Counted from the first letter of the stretch, positions 1 to 9,596 are shown. The stretch is DNA of 64,000 nt from Paenibacillus faecis (GCF_008084145.1 NZ_VSDO01000001.1:1378840-1442839), one strand, 5' to 3'. Notes: a model not told the origin generated them from the sequence alone. Numbers and translations: made by a program.

Positions 1-3
1 GCC

Positions 4-827
4 GTCGCCCCAGGGGCGCCGGATCCGGCTGCTCCGACCGCGTGGTCGCCCATTGGCGGCGAATCACCCCCGTTCCCACCCGGCTCCCACCGGTCCCGGG
101 GCTTCCGAGCGTCCGCGCAGCACCGCCACTTGCCCCAGGTCCGGTTCGCACCCGCCTAGTCCTCTAGCTCTGTGCGCGGAGCGGGGCCCGACGGGACCGG
201 GATTCTAACGGAAATCATAGCCGCTATTTCGGCCAAAACAGCTCATTCAGAATTCTAACGGACGTAGTAGCGGCTATTTCGGTGTTTTCGGGTTGGAAAC
301 CTCCGATTTCTCAGGAATAGCTGCTATTATTTCCGTTAGATTTCCGATGGACCCGTTTTTCACGATTTAGCGGCTATTACGTCCGTTAGAATTTTGGACC
401 GGTCCTTTTTCGGCCGGGCGGTCGCCCCAGGGTCGCCGGATCCGGTTGCTCCGACCGCGTGAAGCCCTGGTCGCCGGATGGCCCCCGTTCCCACCCGGCT
501 CCCACCGGTCCCGGGGCTTCACCGCGTCCGCGCCGCACCGCCACTTGCCCCAGGTCCGGTTCGCACCGCCTAGTCCTCTAGCTCTGTGCGCGGAGCGGGG
601 CCCGACGGGACCGGGACTCTAACGGAAATCATAGCCGCTATTTCGACCAAAACGGCTCATTCAGAATTCTAACGGACGTAGTAGCGGCTATTTCGGTGAT
701 TTCGGGTTGGAAACCTCCGATTTCTCAGGAATAGCAGCTATTATTTCCGTTAGATTTCCGATGGACCCGTTTTTTACGATTTAGCGGCTATTACGTCCGT
801 TAAAATTTTTGGACCGGTTCCTTTTTC
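4..827. repeat. Two-copy direct duplication (~0.4 kb each), non-coding
   Basis: Copy 1 (about 4-410) and copy 2 (about 421-827) read nearly the same for 400 bases, with scattered substitutions and small indels. Each has a GC-rich half (Cys/Pro-like shadow frames only) and an AT-richer half with four inverted modules built on TAACGGA, TAGCCGCTATT and its complement, and CCGTTAGA. The same modules recur at 42719-42915, so this is a dispersed intergenic family that was locally duplicated. No gene with a ribosome binding site is seen. Confidence 0.85.
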
Positions 828-889
828 GCCGCACGGAGCACCTGAGCGCCGGATCGGCCCCCGCTCCCACCGGTCCCGGGTCGCCCCAC

Positions 890-1160
890 GCCCGTGCCGC
901 ACAAGCGCTGCTTGCTCGCGACCGCGCGATCGCCCTTGGGCGCCGGGTCACCCCCCGCGTCCGCGCCGCACAGGCGCTGCTTGCTCGCGACCGCGCGATC
1001 GCCCTTGGGCGCCGGGTCACCCCCCGCGTCCGCGCCGCACAAGCGCTACTTGCTCCGACCGCGCGGTCGCCGGATCGGCCCCCGCTCCCGCCCGGGTCGC
1101 CCCACGCCCGCGCCGCACAGGCGCCACTTGCCCCACGTCCGCTTCGCGCACAGGCGCCGC
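890..1160. repeat. 69-bp GC-rich tandem repeats
   Basis: The block starting CACAAGCGCTGCTTGCTC at 900 recurs at 969 and 1038, an exact 69-bp period. Degenerate partial units follow at 1116 and 1149. The block abuts the 3' end of the cardiolipin synthase gene. Open frames cross it on both strands, as expected for a GC-rich repeat, and none has a start signal, so I read it as non-coding. Confidence 0.8.
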
Positions 1161-1200
1161 TCGCTCCGTTGCGCGAAGCGGCTCTTCCCGCGATCCCGTC

Positions 1201-2631
1201 CTACAGCAGCGGCGAGAGGAGCCGCGCGACCAGTTCGGCCGCGCGCTGCCTGCGGGAGCGACGGGCGAATTCCCGCGGGTTGATGCGGCGGGAGTCGGCC
1301 ATGTCCTGCTGGAAGTCCCGGGACAGGCGGGCGATCGTTTTTTCGTCGAACAGCAGGGCCGTCATTTCGAAATTGTAAAAGAAACTGCGCATATCCATGT
1401 TCGCGGTTCCCACGGAGGCCAGCACGTCGTCGACGATCAGCACTTTGGCGTGCATGAAGCCTTTGGTGTATTCGTAAAACTCGACTCCCGCTTGAAGCAG
1501 TTCCTCCACATAAGACAGTGAGGCCAGCTTTACAAGGCGGCTGTCGGAATTGTAAGGGATGATGATCTTGACATCGATGCCGCTGACCGCCGCAGTTTTG
1601 AGGCCCTCGTAGACGCTCGCGTCCGGGATGAAATACGGGGTCGCGATCCAAATCCGCCGCTTGGCCACGGCGATGGCACCGAAACACATCTCCTGGATGG
1701 CGTTCCAGTGCTGGTCCGGGCCGCTGGCCAGAATTTGCACCTGTTCCCTGCCTAGACAATGATGTTCGGGGAACAGATCCGGGTCGTGAACGGGCTGACC
1801 TGCGGCCAGTTTCCAATCGCCGAGAAACGTATTTTGCAAAAAATAAACGGCGTCTCCCTTGATCTGCAAATGGGTGTCCCGCCAATATCCTACTTTATCG
1901 TAGAGCCCGAGATAATCGTCGCCGACATTCAGTCCGCCCACAAATCCGACCGTTCCGTCCACGACGATGATTTTACGATGATTGCGGTAGTTGATGCGAC
2001 GGTCCAGCGTGGCGATCAGCGGAGGCAGAAAAAAATAAACCTCCACCCCGGCCTCCCGCAGTTCCCGCACAAAAGATCGCGACAAATGGTAGCTGCCCAA
2101 CCCGTCGCAAATCAGACGCACCTTTAAGCCCTCCCGGGCTTTTTGGCTCATAACCTCTTTAAATCGCCCGCCCAGACCGTCATCCCGAAAAATATAAAAT
2201 TCGATATGTATATGATGCCTGGCTTTTCTCATTTCTTCGAGCATGGCCTCAAAAGCTTCTTCCCCGCTGCTGAGCACCCTGGTCTCGTTGCATCCGGTAA
2301 TCGGGCTCTCCGAGAGATGGGTCAACAGGCCGAAAAGGCGCTCCTGCCCTTCGAAGCCTTTGTTGTTCATCTGGCCGGAAGTCTCCACAATGACCGACTG
2401 CTGCCACAGCTTGGCCTTCATCTCCTGGAACAGCCGGGTCCCTTGACTGCGCAGCTTTCTGCGCTTTTTATAATCCTGGGCCACGAAATAATAGAGAATA
2501 AAGCCGATCAGCGGAACGACGAACAGAATGAACATCCAGGCGATCGCCTTGCTGGGCTTCCGAAACTCCAATACAAGAATCGTAGCGATTTGAAAAATGA
2601 ATGCGAGTAAAACGGCCACCAGCCACACCAT
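1201..2631 (-). CDS. cls: Cardiolipin synthase (phospholipase D superfamily)
   Basis: Joins two phosphatidylglycerol molecules to cardiolipin plus glycerol at the cytoplasmic membrane. The 476-residue product begins with two membrane segments (about residues 2-20 and 30-50), then two PLD domains. Both catalytic HKD motifs are visible: HRKIIVVDG with His218 and HAKVLIVDD with His394, each followed by the usual GG/N-rich strand. Length and order match the family. I chose ATG 2631 because AAGGGAAGGGTG lies just upstream; a TTG seven codons earlier has no such site. The 3' end runs directly into the GC-rich tandem repeats with no visible terminator. Confidence 0.93.
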   Translation of the reverse strand: MVWLVAVLLAFIFQIATILVLEFRKPSKAIAWMFILFVVPLIGFILYYFVAQDYKKRRKLRSQGTRLFQEMKAKLWQQSVIVETSGQMNNKGFEGQERLFGLLTHLSESPITGCNETRVLSSGEEAFEAMLEEMRKARHHIHIEFYIFRDDGLGGRFKEVMSQKAREGLKVRLICDGLGSYHLSRSFVRELREAGVEVYFFLPPLIATLDRRINYRNHRKIIVVDGTVGFVGGLNVGDDYLGLYDKVGYWRDTHLQIKGDAVYFLQNTFLGDWKLAAGQPVHDPDLFPEHHCLGREQVQILASGPDQHWNAIQEMCFGAIAVAKRRIWIATPYFIPDASVYEGLKTAAVSGIDVKIIIPYNSDSRLVKLASLSYVEELLQAGVEFYEYTKGFMHAKVLIVDDVLASVGTANMDMRSFFYNFEMTALLFDEKTIARLSRDFQQDMADSRRINPREFARRSRRQRAAELVARLLSPLL

Positions 2632-2801
2632 GGTCTTCACCCTTCCCTTCAATCAGCATTAACCATTCTGCGTTCGCTTTATTCAGGTTCCAGTTCGCCT
2701 CGTCCCCCGATATATCAGACAAAGCCGGATTTTTGACATGTTTTAAGAGTCATAGGAATAGATAAGTTATAGAAGCTCATTTTGAGAGGAAGGGAGATGC
2801 C

Positions 2802-3788
2802 ATGAAAACCGCCAGTTTAGGCCTCGCCCACCCCCAGCGGATGACCTTGCTCGTCCTAAGGGATGCCAACCAGCCTGTAAAACAGCTTCAGGTTTCCAAG
2901 CCGCTGGTCATCGCCGTGCCGCTCCTTGCCATACTGTCCATTTCCGGGCTGATCATCAGCCTCCAAGTTCAATCCAGCCAGACGATTTCCCGATTGGAGC
3001 AGCAGATCCGGAACCAGGAACTGCGATTCGAAGCGGTCGTGACCGACAAGAACGCGGCCATCGAAAGGCTCCAGAATGAAGTGATCGCGTTATCCGGGCA
3101 GTCCCGCGAAGTGATGGACCGGATGGAGCGCGTGTCCGAGCTTGAAACGGAGTTGCAGCAATTCATCAAGAAGTACGGCGGACAGGAAGGCTTGCGGAAC
3201 CTCTCTTCCCTGTCCTACGAAGAACCCGAAACCCTCGGGGTGGGAGGCGAGTTCATAGCGGTCCATGAGAACGAAATCGAACGGTTGGCTGCCGTAACCC
3301 GTGAACAATTTGCGGAGATGAGCTCGCTCCTGGACGAGATGGAACGCAACATCCCCAATACGCTAAAAAAAGCCCGCCAGACGCAGCACTCGATTTCGGG
3401 GACTCCCAGCGAATGGCCCACGTTGTCCAAGCGCCTCACTTCCAATTTCGGTTACAGGAGGGATCCTTTCTCGGGACGGGCCTCTTTTCACGCGGGGATC
3501 GACATTGCCGGACGAACCGGCGACCCGGTCTACGCGGCGGGTGCGGGAAAAGTCATTACGACCGCCAAGGACGGATCTCACGGCAAATACATCGTGGTCG
3601 AGCATCCGGGAGGACTGCAAACCTGGTACCTGCATCTCAGCCAGATCGGCGTTTCCACAGGCGACAGCGTCAAAAAAGGGCAGGAAATCGGCAGCCTCGG
3701 CAGTACCGGCCGCAGTACCGGCCCCCACCTTCATTTCGAGATCGTCAAGCAAGGAGAACCTGTCGACCCGCTGCCTTATCTGAAGTAA
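2802..3788 (+). CDS. Membrane-anchored M23 peptidase with coiled coil
   Basis: A predicted zinc endopeptidase that cuts peptidoglycan cross-links outside the membrane. Seen in the 328 residues: a cytoplasmic N-terminus, one membrane segment (about 33-53), a coiled coil (about 60-130), a linker, and a C-terminal M23 (LytM) domain from about 205. The metal-site residues are present: His230 and Asp234 in HAGID, and His309/His311 in HLHF. The start follows GAGAGGAAGGGAG. The bactofilin gene begins 53 bp downstream on the same strand. M23 peptidases paired with bactofilins occur in many bacteria, where the cytoskeletal polymer is thought to position the hydrolase; that role here is inference. Confidence 0.9.
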   Translation: MKTASLGLAHPQRMTLLVLRDANQPVKQLQVSKPLVIAVPLLAILSISGLIISLQVQSSQTISRLEQQIRNQELRFEAVVTDKNAAIERLQNEVIALSGQSREVMDRMERVSELETELQQFIKKYGGQEGLRNLSSLSYEEPETLGVGGEFIAVHENEIERLAAVTREQFAEMSSLLDEMERNIPNTLKKARQTQHSISGTPSEWPTLSKRLTSNFGYRRDPFSGRASFHAGIDIAGRTGDPVYAAGAGKVITTAKDGSHGKYIVVEHPGGLQTWYLHLSQIGVSTGDSVKKGQEIGSLGSTGRSTGPHLHFEIVKQGEPVDPLPYLK

Positions 3789-3841
3789 GTTACCGTCGTC
3801 CAGTCTGATTTTTATATTCCTAAAGGAGGCTAAAAAAAACG

Positions 3842-4252
3842 ATGCTCAAAAAGAACAATACGATTACAGGCGGTACGGACACGCTGATCGGAAAAGGAAG
3901 TTCGGCGGAAGGAAAGCTGGAATGTCAAACCAACTTGCGCATCGAGGGGAAGTTTTACGGTGACATCGAGTGCGGCGGGCAGGTCGTGATCGGGGAAACC
4001 GGGGAAGCCTTGTCCAATATTAAAGGGAGCGACATTGTCGTGGCCGGTAAAGTGATCGGCGACATCACCAGCCAGGGGCGGCTCACCATTACCGGCAGCG
4101 GGCAGGTTGAGGGAACCGTCAATGTCGCGAAGCTGGTCATCGTCGAAGGAGGGCTCCTGAACGGATCGGCGCAAATGGAGAAGACCTCCCCTTCCGTGCT
4201 TTCCGTCAAAGAGAAGTCCTCGAAAAAAGCGGCTCAGCCTGAAGCGGGGTAA
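3842..4252 (+). CDS. Bactofilin (polymer-forming cytoskeletal protein)
   Basis: A 136-residue protein with a central right-handed beta-helix of the bactofilin/DUF583 family: repeated hydrophobic-Gly strands such as GKFYGDIECGGQVVIGETG and GQVEGTVNVAKLVIVEGG (about 15-120), with short disordered tails, the C-terminal one Lys/Ser-rich. Bactofilins self-assemble into filaments without nucleotide and recruit cell-wall enzymes. AAAGGAGG lies 13 bases before the ATG. It is co-directional with the M23 peptidase and is followed by a strong terminator, so the two genes probably form a short operon for local wall remodelling. Confidence 0.9.
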   Translation: MLKKNNTITGGTDTLIGKGSSAEGKLECQTNLRIEGKFYGDIECGGQVVIGETGEALSNIKGSDIVVAGKVIGDITSQGRLTITGSGQVEGTVNVAKLVIVEGGLLNGSAQMEKTSPSVLSVKEKSSKKAAQPEAG

Positions 4253-4273
4253 TCGCGGTGGATCGAAAAAAAT

Positions 4274-4312
4274 AAGTTCCCGGGTGCATAGACGCAAACG
4301 GGAACTTTTTTG
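4274..4312 (+). terminator. Rho-independent terminator after bactofilin
   Basis: AAGTTCCCG pairs with CGGGAACTT across a 16-base loop, followed by a run of T. It closes the M23-bactofilin operon. Confidence 0.85.
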
Positions 4313-4359
4313 TTGGGTCTCCTTTTAAGGATTACGCGCTTATGATTACACGCTTAAGA

Positions 4360-5136
4360 TTACGCGGCGACATCCCGCTTTTTGAACACGAGCCAGGCGA
4401 TGACCAGGAAAGCAATCACATAGACGCCCAGAACGGCGGCCGAGAAGCCCAGCGTCATTCCCGCAGGCCCGATTTGGCCTCCCCGGTATTTGCCTAAATC
4501 CATATTGACGAACAGCATGTACTTTGCCCAAGGGTAGCGTAACGGATGGAACAGCATCGTAAAAAGGCCGCCGGCAAACAAAATGAACATCGACAGACCG
4601 ATGGCGATTCCCCCCGACCGGAATACGGTGGAAATCATAAACGAAAAGATGGTGATCACCAGAAGATCGATATACCGGTAAAGCAAGTCCTCCATAATCA
4701 TTCCGAACGCTCCAGGCCCTTCCGGGAAGATCCCGGACGAAATATTCGGGAACAGAAGAAACGAAACCGCAATACAGGCCAGCAGAAACACGGCCGTCAT
4801 CAAGACGGTAAACAACAATACCGCCAACAGCTTGGACACCAGGATTTTTGTTCGCGTCCAGGGCCGAATGAGCAGCAGCTTGACCGTCCCCCACGTAAAC
4901 TCTCCCGCGACGATGTCCGAGGCGACGACCACCGAGTAAATCGTGACCAAATAGTAGAGAAAAGATAATTGATCCACCGCTTCCCAGGCTCCGACCATAT
5001 TTAGCGGGCTCCCGAAATAGAACAAAGCGCTGAATAGCATCGTTAGAAAGACCAGAATGGCCGCCATGACCCAGGTCCGTATCCGACGGTATATTTTCAT
5101 ATTTTCATTTTGAACGAGTCTGAAAAAATCAATCAA
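4360..5136 (-). CDS. ABC-2 type transporter permease
   Basis: A 258-residue integral membrane protein with about six hydrophobic segments and an N-terminal cytoplasmic stretch, the usual shape of ABC-2 permeases. It sits directly behind an ATP-binding gene whose last 8 bases overlap its start, so the two are translationally coupled and form one exporter. The substrate cannot be told from sequence; related Firmicute pairs export antibiotics or lipids. No terminator is obvious between its stop and 4320. Confidence 0.85.
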   Translation of the reverse strand: MIDFFRLVQNENMKIYRRIRTWVMAAILVFLTMLFSALFYFGSPLNMVGAWEAVDQLSFLYYLVTIYSVVVASDIVAGEFTWGTVKLLLIRPWTRTKILVSKLLAVLLFTVLMTAVFLLACIAVSFLLFPNISSGIFPEGPGAFGMIMEDLLYRYIDLLVITIFSFMISTVFRSGGIAIGLSMFILFAGGLFTMLFHPLRYPWAKYMLFVNMDLGKYRGGQIGPAGMTLGFSAAVLGVYVIAFLVIAWLVFKKRDVAA

Positions 5137-6040
5137 TTTGCCCGCCCCCCGTCATTTCCAAAAATTGATCCTCCAGCGAACGGGTCAGAACCCGGATGCC
5201 GTATACGGAAATCCCGGCCAAAACGAGCTTCGTATTGATTTCGGCGGTTGCGGACCGGTCGGCGGTGACGATCAAATGATTGCCTTCAAGCCGTCCTTCC
5301 TTAACAAGCCGGAGCGCCCGCTCCGGAGCGTCCACTTCAAATGCGGTTTCTTGAGGCCGGTCCGCGGCGTCGTTTTCCTTTCCAAGGGTTTTGACATCGA
5401 TCAGCCGTCCATGCTGAATAACCGCGACCGTATCACACATCAGTTCCATCTCGGACAAAAGATGGCTGGAGACGAACACCGTCGCCCCTTCCTCCTTCGC
5501 CAAAACCCGCAAGTAATCCCGCAATTCGCGTATCCCTTGGGGATCGAGGCCGTTCGTCGGCTCGTCCAGAATCAACAGCTTCGGGCGGTGCAGAATCGCT
5601 TGAGCCACTCCAAGCCGCTGCCTCATCCCGAGCGAGTAGGTTTTCACTTTATCATGAATCCGGTGCTGCATCCCCACGCGCTCCACCGCTTCCATAATTC
5701 GCTCCTTGGTAATCCCCGGAGACATCCGCGCATAATGCAGCAGATTCTGGTACCCGGTCAGAAATTTGTACATTTCCGGATTTTCCACAATCGCCCCGAC
5801 CGCCGAAATCGCCCGCTCAAAGTCGCTTTTCACGCTCGCTCCCTGGATGAGTATATCCCCTTTGGTGATCGACATCAGTCCGACCATCATCCGGATGGTC
5901 GTCGTCTTGCCGGCTCCGTTCGGCCCCAAAAAACCGAACACCTGGCCCGGTGGTATATCCAGCGTCAAACGGTCGATCAACACTTTCGATCCGATTCTTT
6001 TGGTGACGTTCTGAATTCGCACGACTGGTTCTTGCGCCAT
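5129..6040 (-). CDS. ABC transporter ATP-binding protein
   Basis: The 303-residue ATPase of an ABC-2 exporter. Walker A GPNGAGKTT (residues 39-47), signature SLGMRQR (136-142) and Walker B LLILDEP (155-161) are intact, followed by the D-loop and a switch His. A C-terminal extension of about 80 residues is typical of the BcrA/CcmA-like drug-export group. I chose ATG 6040 because AGGAGAGGGAG lies just upstream; the frame continues another 15 codons without a better signal. It overlaps the permease gene by 8 bp. Confidence 0.92.
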   Translation of the reverse strand: MAQEPVVRIQNVTKRIGSKVLIDRLTLDIPPGQVFGFLGPNGAGKTTTIRMMVGLMSITKGDILIQGASVKSDFERAISAVGAIVENPEMYKFLTGYQNLLHYARMSPGITKERIMEAVERVGMQHRIHDKVKTYSLGMRQRLGVAQAILHRPKLLILDEPTNGLDPQGIRELRDYLRVLAKEEGATVFVSSHLLSEMELMCDTVAVIQHGRLIDVKTLGKENDAADRPQETAFEVDAPERALRLVKEGRLEGNHLIVTADRSATAEINTKLVLAGISVYGIRVLTRSLEDQFLEMTGGGQID

Positions 6041-6198
6041 ACGTTCACTCCCTCTCCTGACCAACCCATCGGATTCTTGATTCATGCGCCGGCATTTTAC
6101 CCTATTTTACCATAAATACCGATAGAATGGGTTCCTGCATATTTACATGCAAAGAAGAGGACAATAACCTGCGAGTCCCCTGAAAGGAGTAGGAAGAA

Positions 6199-6384
6199 AT
6201 GGCCCAGATCAATCAGCAGGAGTTACAAAGCCTGCGTCATCTGATCGGCGCGCATGAAACGGCAAACCAAAAGATGCTGACCTACGCGCAGCAGTGTACC
6301 GATCCGCAGGTGAAGGCTTATTTCGAAAAATCGGCCCAGGACGCGTTAAACACCAAAGAACAGCTTATGTCATTCTTGAACTAG
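6199..6384 (+). CDS. Small spore-coat-like protein (CotF-related)
   Basis: A 61-residue, Gln- and Ala-rich helical protein with HLIGAHETANQKMLTYAQQC, the helix-pair style of CotF/YhcQ coat proteins. AAAGGAG precedes the ATG. Its stop is 17 bp before the start of a second CotF-like gene, so the two are co-transcribed. Function in the spore coat is inferred from family resemblance and pairing. It is too short for a confident family call alone. Confidence 0.7.
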   Translation: MAQINQQELQSLRHLIGAHETANQKMLTYAQQCTDPQVKAYFEKSAQDALNTKEQLMSFLN

Positions 6385-6401
6385 GGAGGAGGCACGGCGA
6401 C

Positions 6402-6650
6402 ATGATGCAGGATAAAGACATGGTCAATGATGCGCTTTCCATGGTCAAAAGCAGCCTGACTACCTATGCCAGCGTGATCTCGGAATGCGCCAACCCCCAA
6501 CTCAGATCGACCATTCAGCAGATCAGAAACAACTGCGAAACCTCGCAGTACGAACTGTTCAGGCTGGCCCAGTCGAAAGGTTATTACCAGCCGGCGATGA
6601 TGGCCGATAACCAGGAAATTCAGCAGGTAAAATCGCAGCTTGGCGGCTAA
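6402..6650 (+). CDS. CotF-family spore coat protein
   Basis: An 82-residue protein resembling the coat F domain: DKDMVNDALSMVKSSLTTYA near the N-terminus, a conserved ECANPQLR turn, and an aromatic tail (SKGYYQPA). The start is ATG 6402, decided by GGGAGGAGG nine bases upstream; an open frame extends further 5' but overlaps the previous gene and has no site. Both genes would be made in the mother cell during sporulation, by analogy. A bidirectional-looking terminator follows. Confidence 0.82.
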   Translation: MMQDKDMVNDALSMVKSSLTTYASVISECANPQLRSTIQQIRNNCETSQYELFRLAQSKGYYQPAMMADNQEIQQVKSQLGG

Positions 6651-6666
6651 TGGAAAAATAGGATGC

Positions 6667-6704
6667 AAAGAAGACGGCCGGGTACCAGGGCCGTCTTCTT
6701 TTAT
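6667..6704 (+). terminator. Terminator between coat genes and convergent fic gene
   Basis: AAGAAGACGGC and GCCGTCTTCTT form an 11-bp stem with a GGTACC-containing loop, T-rich on the plus side and A-rich on the other, so it can stop transcription from both convergent units. Confidence 0.8.
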
Positions 6705-6716
6705 CGTCGTCTTCAT

Positions 6717-7385
6717 TTACTTTACCGTACCGATATATCTCCGCAAGCTCTCCTCTACGCATCCGGCGATCAATTCTACAAACGGCTCCAGCTCACTTTG
6801 CACGCTTGCAGCTTCCAGCGTCTCGTAATACCTTAACCGATCCATGGTCTCAGCCTTGACGATGGCCGGAGGATATCCGTATTTCATAAGGATCAAGTTC
6901 ATCAGGAGCCTTGCCGTTCGCCCGTTCCCTTCGTTGAAAGAATGAATATAGACGAAGCGGAAGTGGAATTCCGCAGCTAATCGGACGGGATGAAGCTTAT
7001 CTTTTTGCACGTCATACCACTGGAGTAATTGCTCCATTTTCTCGGAAAGTTCGTCGTCGATATTTTTCAGAACAAGATGATGAAGCGACTTGATCACGAA
7101 TTCGGTTAATTCAATCTTGCGGTCTACGATATCTTGAACATAATCAATAGCTTCGGAATGGTTGACGACTTCAAAATGCTCACTCAGCTTTTTGCCCCCG
7201 ATGGTCAAACCATCTTCGAGAACAAGTTTCGTTTCCAGAAGGGTCAGCGTGTTTCCTTCCATCGCATTCGAGTGGTAGGTCCATTCGACACGATCGATTT
7301 CTTCCAGATTTTTGACTGCTGCTGCCGGCAAGGGCCGGAGGGCATCCAATTCGCTTTTAAGCTGATCTATTGTACCGAAGTCCAT
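6717..7385 (-). CDS. Fic-domain protein (predicted AMP transferase), self-inhibited class
   Basis: Fic enzymes usually move AMP from ATP to a hydroxyl side chain of a target protein. The 222-residue product has the core motif IHSFNEGNGRTAR with catalytic His148 and the anion-binding GNGR (153-156). An N-terminal inhibitory motif SNAMEGN (39-45, Glu43) fits the class whose own helix blocks the ATP site. No separate antitoxin gene is next to it, which agrees with self-inhibition. The start is ATG 7385, seven bases after AAGGAG; upstream frame extensions overlap the next gene. The target is unknown. Confidence 0.88.
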   Translation of the reverse strand: MDFGTIDQLKSELDALRPLPAAAVKNLEEIDRVEWTYHSNAMEGNTLTLLETKLVLEDGLTIGGKKLSEHFEVVNHSEAIDYVQDIVDRKIELTEFVIKSLHHLVLKNIDDELSEKMEQLLQWYDVQKDKLHPVRLAAEFHFRFVYIHSFNEGNGRTARLLMNLILMKYGYPPAIVKAETMDRLRYYETLEAASVQSELEPFVELIAGCVEESLRRYIGTVK

Positions 7386-7464
7386 ATGACCGCTCCTTAT
7401 CCCGCTATTATCCATCACTTTATCATGAGTGGGTATAATAAAATCCGGATTTCTTCGCCTTTTC

Positions 7465-8295
7465 TTATTTCGAAATAGCCTTGAACGCGGCCGATTGCTC
7501 CCGGATGCCCTTCTCCGCCGCAAAACGCTCGATGCTGGAGGCTCCGAAGAAGCCGTCGATGTCGGGGATATGCTGCATGATATAAGCGGCATCCGCCGGT
7601 TCGGCGATCGGGCCGCCGTGGCAAATGACCATGATGTCCGGACGGACGGCACGACCCGCGGCAATGATGTCCTTGATTTTCACGACACAATCATCCAGGG
7701 TGAGCGCTGTCTTCGCGCCGATCGTACCTTTCGTGGTAAGCCCCATATGAGCCACCAAAATATCCGCACCGGCTTCCGCCATCGCCTTGGCTTGTTCCGG
7801 ATCAAAGACATATGGGCAGGTCAGCAGGTCCAACCGATGCGCTTTGCGGATCATTTCCACCTCCAGGTCGTAACCCATACCGGTTTCCTCCAGATTTTGC
7901 CGGAACACACCGTCGATGAGCCCCACCGTCGGGAAGTTTTGCACGCCGTTGAACCCCATATCCTTTAATTGTTTTAAGTAAATGTCCATGACGCGGAACG
8001 GGTCGGTACCGCAAACGCCGGCCAGCACCGGAATGTCGTTTACGACGGGCAGCACCTCGGAAGCCATTTCGACCACGATCGCATTGGCATCGCCATAGGC
8101 GAGAAGCCCGGCCAAAGAACCTCTGCCGGCCATACGGTAACGGCCGGAGTTGTAAATAATCAGCATATCGGCGCCGCCCGCTTCGCTGCTCTTGGCGGTA
8201 ATGCCGGTGCCGGCGCCTACGCCCAGAAGGATTTTTCCGCCTTCAACTTCCGCTTTGAATTTGGCCAGAATTTCGTTTCGGGTCATCGTATTCAT
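7465..8295 (-). CDS. PEP-hydrolase-like TIM barrel protein (Tm-1 C-terminal half homolog)
   Basis: A 276-residue TIM-barrel protein of the phosphoenolpyruvate hydrolase-like family. Visible signatures are [19 protein letters not shown] near the N-terminus, FPTVGLIDG in the middle, and [11 protein letters not shown] and CHGGPI toward the C-terminus. The family also forms the C-terminal half of tomato Tm-1; a precise bacterial reaction is not established to my knowledge. AAAGGAG stands nine bases before the ATG. It lies 29 bp behind the UPF0261 gene on the same strand, and a clear paralog of it is fused to the AraC regulator upstream. Confidence 0.85.
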   Translation of the reverse strand: MNTMTRNEILAKFKAEVEGGKILLGVGAGTGITAKSSEAGGADMLIIYNSGRYRMAGRGSLAGLLAYGDANAIVVEMASEVLPVVNDIPVLAGVCGTDPFRVMDIYLKQLKDMGFNGVQNFPTVGLIDGVFRQNLEETGMGYDLEVEMIRKAHRLDLLTCPYVFDPEQAKAMAEAGADILVAHMGLTTKGTIGAKTALTLDDCVVKIKDIIAAGRAVRPDIMVICHGGPIAEPADAAYIMQHIPDIDGFFGASSIERFAAEKGIREQSAAFKAISK

Positions 8296-8324
8296 ATTTG
8301 ATTTCTCCTTTTTCCTGTGAATGA

Positions 8325-9533
8325 TTATTTGCTCTCCATCATAGCGATGAGCTTTTTGGCGGCGGCAAGCGCAAAGGAATCGTCGTTAATGTGCTCATCC
8401 AATTCGCAAAGCTCCACCTTGCTGCGATTTAAGTTGGTTCTTAAAGCATCGAACAAAGCTTCGTTCTCCTCAGGGCCATAGAAAGGTTGACCCTCGGCGT
8501 CAATCATGGAGACGCCCTTTAACGGCAACATTAAAACGCTTTCACCCTTAGCCAGGTTCAGCTTCTCCGCCAACTTCTCGCCAACGGCTTTGTTCTCCTC
8601 CACCGTGGTGCGCATCAGGGTAACCGTCGGGTTATGGCGATAAAGGTTGCGGTGCTTGTAGCGCTCAGGCACGGTATCGATAGGGCCGAAGTTAACCATA
8701 TCGCAAGCCCCCACGGAAACCACCTGCGGGACGCCGTAAAGTCCGGCGGCTTCGCAGCGATTCGGCCCGGCATTCAGCACGCCGCCGAACAGCTCATCGC
8801 ACCATTCGGTCGTGGTCAAATCCAGCACGCCTTGGAAATACCCGCTGCGTACCAGATCCTCCATCGTGCGGCCACCGGTTCCGGTTGCATGGAAAACCAG
8901 CACTTCATAGCCCTGCTCCTCCAAATAGGCCTTCGCCGTTTCTATGCAAGGGGTCGTTACCCCAAACATGGTGGCGGCAACCAATGGTTTTTTCTCCACC
9001 TTCGTAACTTGATGCTCCAGCATGCCCGCCATGGCAAAGACCGCATTGCTGAAAATTCTGGTGGAAATGGAATTAAGTCCGGCCACATCGACAATCGAAG
9101 GCATCAAAATCACGTCGCTGGTGCCCACATACTGTTCGGTGTTCCCTGAAGCCATGGTGGATACCACAATTTTCGGCACGCCGATGGGAAGAGCCCGCAT
9201 GGCCGGCGTAATAATTGAGGTGCCTCCCGAGCCGCCCAAAGAGATGATCCCTTGGAACTTGCCCTCCTGATAAAGGCGGAGAACGATTTTTTCGGTTCCC
9301 TTGGCCATAGCCGCTGTGGCACACGCCCGGTCTTTGCGGGCTACCAGTTCCCGAAGATTTTCGCCCGCCTCGGCGGCAATTTCTTCGTTGGACACATCGG
9401 GAACAAAGGCGGGTTCAAATGTTCCCGTATGCAGGGTCAAGGTGTTAAGGCCGATTTCAGTAAACAGCTCCTTCAAGTAAAGGAACTCCTTCCCCTTGCT
9501 GTCGAACGTCCCCACGATCGCTACAGTTTTCAT
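8325..9533 (-). CDS. Tm-1-like ATP-binding protein (UPF0261)
   Basis: A 402-residue protein of the UPF0261/Tm-1-like ATP-binding family. It opens with a Rossmann-type strand and loop, [14 protein letters not shown], and carries [16 protein letters not shown] and [14 protein letters not shown] as nucleotide- or substrate-binding loops. In tomato Tm-1 this domain is joined to a TIM barrel and blocks tobamovirus replication; the bacterial role is unknown. Start: AGGAGGTG ten bases before ATG. The gene lies between the AraC/TIM regulator and the TIM-barrel gene, all on the minus strand. A cre-like site sits about 50 bp upstream. Confidence 0.88.
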   Translation of the reverse strand: MKTVAIVGTFDSKGKEFLYLKELFTEIGLNTLTLHTGTFEPAFVPDVSNEEIAAEAGENLRELVARKDRACATAAMAKGTEKIVLRLYQEGKFQGIISLGGSGGTSIITPAMRALPIGVPKIVVSTMASGNTEQYVGTSDVILMPSIVDVAGLNSISTRIFSNAVFAMAGMLEHQVTKVEKKPLVAATMFGVTTPCIETAKAYLEEQGYEVLVFHATGTGGRTMEDLVRSGYFQGVLDLTTTEWCDELFGGVLNAGPNRCEAAGLYGVPQVVSVGACDMVNFGPIDTVPERYKHRNLYRHNPTVTLMRTTVEENKAVGEKLAEKLNLAKGESVLMLPLKGVSMIDAEGQPFYGPEENEALFDALRTNLNRSKVELCELDEHINDDSFALAAAKKLIAMMESK

Positions 9534-9582
9534 GGATGAACAACACCTCCTGAAATGATCCGTTTCTCACCGCCGTTGAGAT

Positions 9583-9596
9583 TGTAACGGCTTTCA
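9583..9596 (-). promoter_or_regulatory. Possible cre (CcpA) site
   Basis: TGTAACGGCTTTCA matches the catabolite-responsive consensus TGWAANCGNTNWCA at all but one fixed position. It lies in the 159-bp gap in front of the Tm-1-like gene, where a second promoter could sit. Sequence match only. Confidence 0.35.

Noticed and set aside
781-1378. Open frames in the GC-rich first kilobase, up to 189 residues
   Set aside because: They only exist because the DNA is GC-rich and repeated, have no ribosome binding site, and run into the cls gene on the other strand.
5138-6115. A 325-residue open frame antisense to the ABC ATP-binding gene
   Set aside because: The opposite strand carries complete Walker and signature motifs, and the antisense text has no known motif or ribosome binding site.
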